This document shows, piece after piece, positions 62,487 to 64,000 of a stretch of DNA of 64,000 nt. The DNA comes from Hymenobacter jeongseonensis. GTDB lineage: Bacteria; Bacteroidota; Bacteroidia; Cytophagales; Hymenobacteraceae. The position numbers and the translations under genes were made by a program. Within the stretch, counting starts at the first letter, position 1; each line of letters starts with the position of its first letter. The stretch spans positions 326,180 through 390,179 of the forward strand of contig NZ_JADQDQ010000005.1 in assembly GCF_015694725.1 (NCBI RefSeq), in the 5' to 3' direction. The notes below the pieces were generated by a model that saw only the letters and a list, made by a program, of their open reading frames with translations, ran no database searches and was not told the origin of the DNA.

Positions 62487-62855
62487 CTATGAGCGTGAAA
62501 TCAGGAGAGTCCTTCTTTCGGCCATAGCCCGTTGAACTAATACTTGCAGTGCCTGAAAGAACTGGTCGGTCTCTGGCTCGAAGCAGGAAGCATCGACGGC
62601 CGCCAACTGCGAGGCAAACAAGGGTAAGTCCTCCACCACCGTTTCCTCTCCGTTGTCCCAGCAGCCTGTGGCGAGATGGTAAGGCAAAAGCAAACCATCC
62701 CAACTTCCCCCTGTACCCGGTGGAATGGCCTGCAACACGGCGTCTACATGCCCTTCCCAGGCATGTAACTTCCCGCTAGGAAAATCTTGCAGCGCAAATA
62801 CCACTTCGGGCTCTCCCTCATACCCGGTGTAGAAATTCGCATTTGTGTTTTCCAT
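62487..62855 (-). CDS. Small hypothetical protein
   Basis: 122 aa from the ATG at 62855 (MENTNANFYTGYEGEPEVVF). A longer frame starts with TTG at 62924, but that codon is inside repeat R3, so I reject it. Acidic and cytoplasmic-looking; EGHVDAVLQAIPPGTGGSWD, HLATGCWDNGEET and a helical C-terminus (FFQALQVLVQRAMAERRTLL). Unknown. R2 touches its stop codon. Confidence 0.55.
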   Translation of the reverse strand: MENTNANFYTGYEGEPEVVFALQDFPSGKLHAWEGHVDAVLQAIPPGTGGSWDGLLLPYHLATGCWDNGEETVVEDLPLFASQLAAVDASCFEPETDQFFQALQVLVQRAMAERRTLLISRS

Positions 62856-62913
62856 TCGGTTCAGCGTAGGTAGCTCCTCAAATGTATTGAGCGGACCATG
62901 GAAGTAATTAATT

Positions 62914-62967
62914 CGCTCCTTCAATAGAACGGAGCGCGTTTACATTACCACCGTTTCGCTGAATGCC
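62914..62967. repeat. Array element R3
   Basis: Hairpin CGCTCCTTC-AATA-GAACGGAGCG (62914-62936, one bulged C), GTTTAC (62938-62943), six bases, ACCGTTT (62950-62956), CGCTGAA. It lies 80 bases past the stop of the gene at 63048 on the minus strand. Confidence 0.65.
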
Positions 62968-63047
62968 CCGCACCTGACGCGCAGCCTCCCGTTAGGCGCA
63001 CCTTGCCGGAGCCGGGCCTGCGGGTCTGGTGGAACGCACCCGCTGGA

Positions 63048-63824
63048 CTAGAAGGACGCGTTTTGGAAGGTGCCGCTGACGGTTTTTTGGGTGCCCTGTG
63101 CCGGGGCCGTGCCGGTGAAGCGAAACGTACCGGAAACGGAGCGCGGATGCGGAGCGGGGTTGTCCACCGCCGTAACGGTGAGCGTGCCCCCCGAGGGCAC
63201 GGGAGACGCCGGAAGCCGGGAGTCGAACCCGCCGGCGTTGCCAGCGTAAAAAACCGCATACGCCGCCGCGCCGTCCAGGGCGTAGGTGCCGACCCGCACG
63301 GCATAGGGCAGGCTCAGCTCCAGGCGGTAGGTGCCGCGCGCCCCGCCGGGCACGTCGTCGCTCAGGACGAGGGTAAAAAGAGTTGGGTGGCCAATGATCC
63401 GCGAGACGAGCGGGGCCGGGAGCACCGCCCCATCGGCCGTCACCGAGCCCGTGGATTGCACCACCGTGACCGGGGGCACCACCGTCGTTTTGCCGGCCGT
63501 GACCGTCACCCGCTGCTGGCGCGGCCGCACGTACCCGGGCCATGCATTGAAATACAAATCGTAGGTGCCGGCGCGCACGGCCGTGAACTGGTACGCGCCT
63601 TGGCCGTCGGGGGCCGCACCGACAACGGTCTGGTGGGTGGCGGTATCGACCAGTGCGACGTCGCTGAGGGCCCCCACCGGCTGAATTCGCCCGGTGATGG
63701 AAGGGCCGACCGGGGTTGGCGCGGCAGGCGTCGGAGCCTCCTGGGTGTTCTTGGTGCAGGAACCGCCCAGCAGGGCAATCCCCAGGGCAATGCCGCGGAC
63801 AACGGGTGGGAGGCGTTTCTTCAT
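63048..63824 (-). CDS. Lipoprotein with carboxypeptidase-regulatory-like domain
   Basis: 258 aa from the ATG at 63824 (MKKRLPPVVRGIALGIALLG); the frame open upstream is not needed. Lipobox Cys near residue 22 (LLGGSCTKN). Ig-like strands with TGRIQPVGALSDVALVD and AVRAGTYDLYFNAWPGYVRP are typical of the regulatory-like domain; TVSGTFRFTGTA and KTVSGTFQNASF at the C-terminus are the ending of a Bacteroidota lipoprotein family. Envelope-anchored, function unknown. Confidence 0.7.
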   Translation of the reverse strand: MKKRLPPVVRGIALGIALLGGSCTKNTQEAPTPAAPTPVGPSITGRIQPVGALSDVALVDTATHQTVVGAAPDGQGAYQFTAVRAGTYDLYFNAWPGYVRPRQQRVTVTAGKTTVVPPVTVVQSTGSVTADGAVLPAPLVSRIIGHPTLFTLVLSDDVPGGARGTYRLELSLPYAVRVGTYALDGAAAYAVFYAGNAGGFDSRLPASPVPSGGTLTVTAVDNPAPHPRSVSGTFRFTGTAPAQGTQKTVSGTFQNASF

Positions 63825-63903
63825 GGCGCGGAAAGGGTTGTAGACCAAATATAACGCGGGTGAATATATTGTTCTTGCCGTAGACGTTATTAGAGGTTTG
63901 GTG

Positions 63904-63939
63904 AAAGGTTCCTTTTACTTTTCCGACCGTTTGCTTAGC
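63904..63939. repeat. Array element R4 (diverged)
   Basis: Hairpin AAAGG-TT-CCTTT (63904-63915), TTTTAC (63913-63918), seven bases, ACCGTTT (63926-63932), GCTTAGC. Its end meets the stop codon of the partial gene at 63940. The order matches R1 to R3, but the sequence match is weaker. Confidence 0.5.
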
Positions 63940-64000
63940 CTACTTACGCTGCAGCAACCGACTACTTTTGGTTTCTACTTCGCGCCGGCTTGGCCCACCC
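63940..64000 (-). CDS. Possible C-terminal end of a gene cut by the window edge
   Basis: Reading leftwards from the edge there are 19 open codons ending LLQRK and a TAG at 63940-63942. Too short to identify. Its support is its place: the stop adjoins R4, as at R2. Confidence 0.35.
   Translation of the reverse strand, partial: GGPSRREVETKSSRLLQRK

Noticed and set aside
61715..62967. R1-R3 as integron attC sites
   Set aside because: GTTTAC and the AAACGGT/GTAAAC pair do not match the GTTRRRY and RYYYAAC boxes, and no complementary second half is present; reported only as an unknown repeat.

Overview
The window looks like a chromosomal segment of a high-GC Bacteroidota, most likely a Hymenobacter-type Cytophagales. 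This rests on several things: a Rho with a long Arg/Asn-rich N-terminal insertion, many short lipoproteins, a C-terminal type IX secretion sorting domain, Bacteroidota-type promoters (TTG, 21-nt spacer, TAnnTTTG), LytTR/LytS signalling, OmpA and glycine-zipper proteins, and several families of palindromic intergenic repeats.

Bases 1-56000 are ordinary chromosome in short transcription units. The order is: the 5' part of rho; serS; an AT-rich lipoprotein; a family 9 glycosyltransferase; a PolX whose polymerase site looks degenerate; a redox cluster (thioredoxin-like protein, ApbE, DUF4266, DUF3570); an EVE protein; secreted proteins of unknown role; an M24 aminopeptidase; trxA; dnaE; a desaturase; a LysM lytic transglycosylase; a large outer-membrane barrel; an O-methyltransferase; an M16 peptidase coupled to a stand-alone SRA protein; a second family 9 glycosyltransferase; an Lrp/AsnC regulator; dsbD; a CBS-domain transporter-like protein; gamma carbonic anhydrase; a radical SAM protein; an endonuclease III homologue; PhoD; three glycine-zipper/OmpA paralogues; accD; class I aldolase; a third OmpA lipoprotein; a T9SS cargo protein; a phosphoesterase; a LytTR/LytS pair; a hydrolase; a trans-sulfuration enzyme; DUF2167 and VTT membrane proteins. 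Convergent genes are usually separated by perfect hairpins flanked by A and T runs.

From 56044 the character changes. A tRNA-Arg(ACG) is followed by about 2.7 kb of lower-GC DNA that holds an unknown protein, a MerR-like HTH protein and a phage/plasmid-type replication initiator. This looks like an integrated replicon or its remnant; no integrase is visible. Next come an ADP-ribosylglycohydrolase fused to a tyrosine phosphatase, about 1 kb with no convincing gene, and then a run of small genes.

The best candidate for something undescribed lies at 61700-64000. Four consecutive minus-strand genes each have, downstream of the stop codon, a copy of a diverged element of about 50 bp. It consists of a hairpin, then GTTTAC, a 6-7 nt spacer, and ACCGTTT. 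The stem sequence changes between copies while pairing is largely kept. The layout resembles a gene-cassette array, but canonical integron attC boxes are absent. A second candidate is the thioredoxin/ApbE/DUF4266/DUF3570 cluster, whose small lipoprotein ends in a Gly-rich tail closing with CGCN.

All calls come from reading the sequence and its translations. No database search was run, so family names are from recognition.
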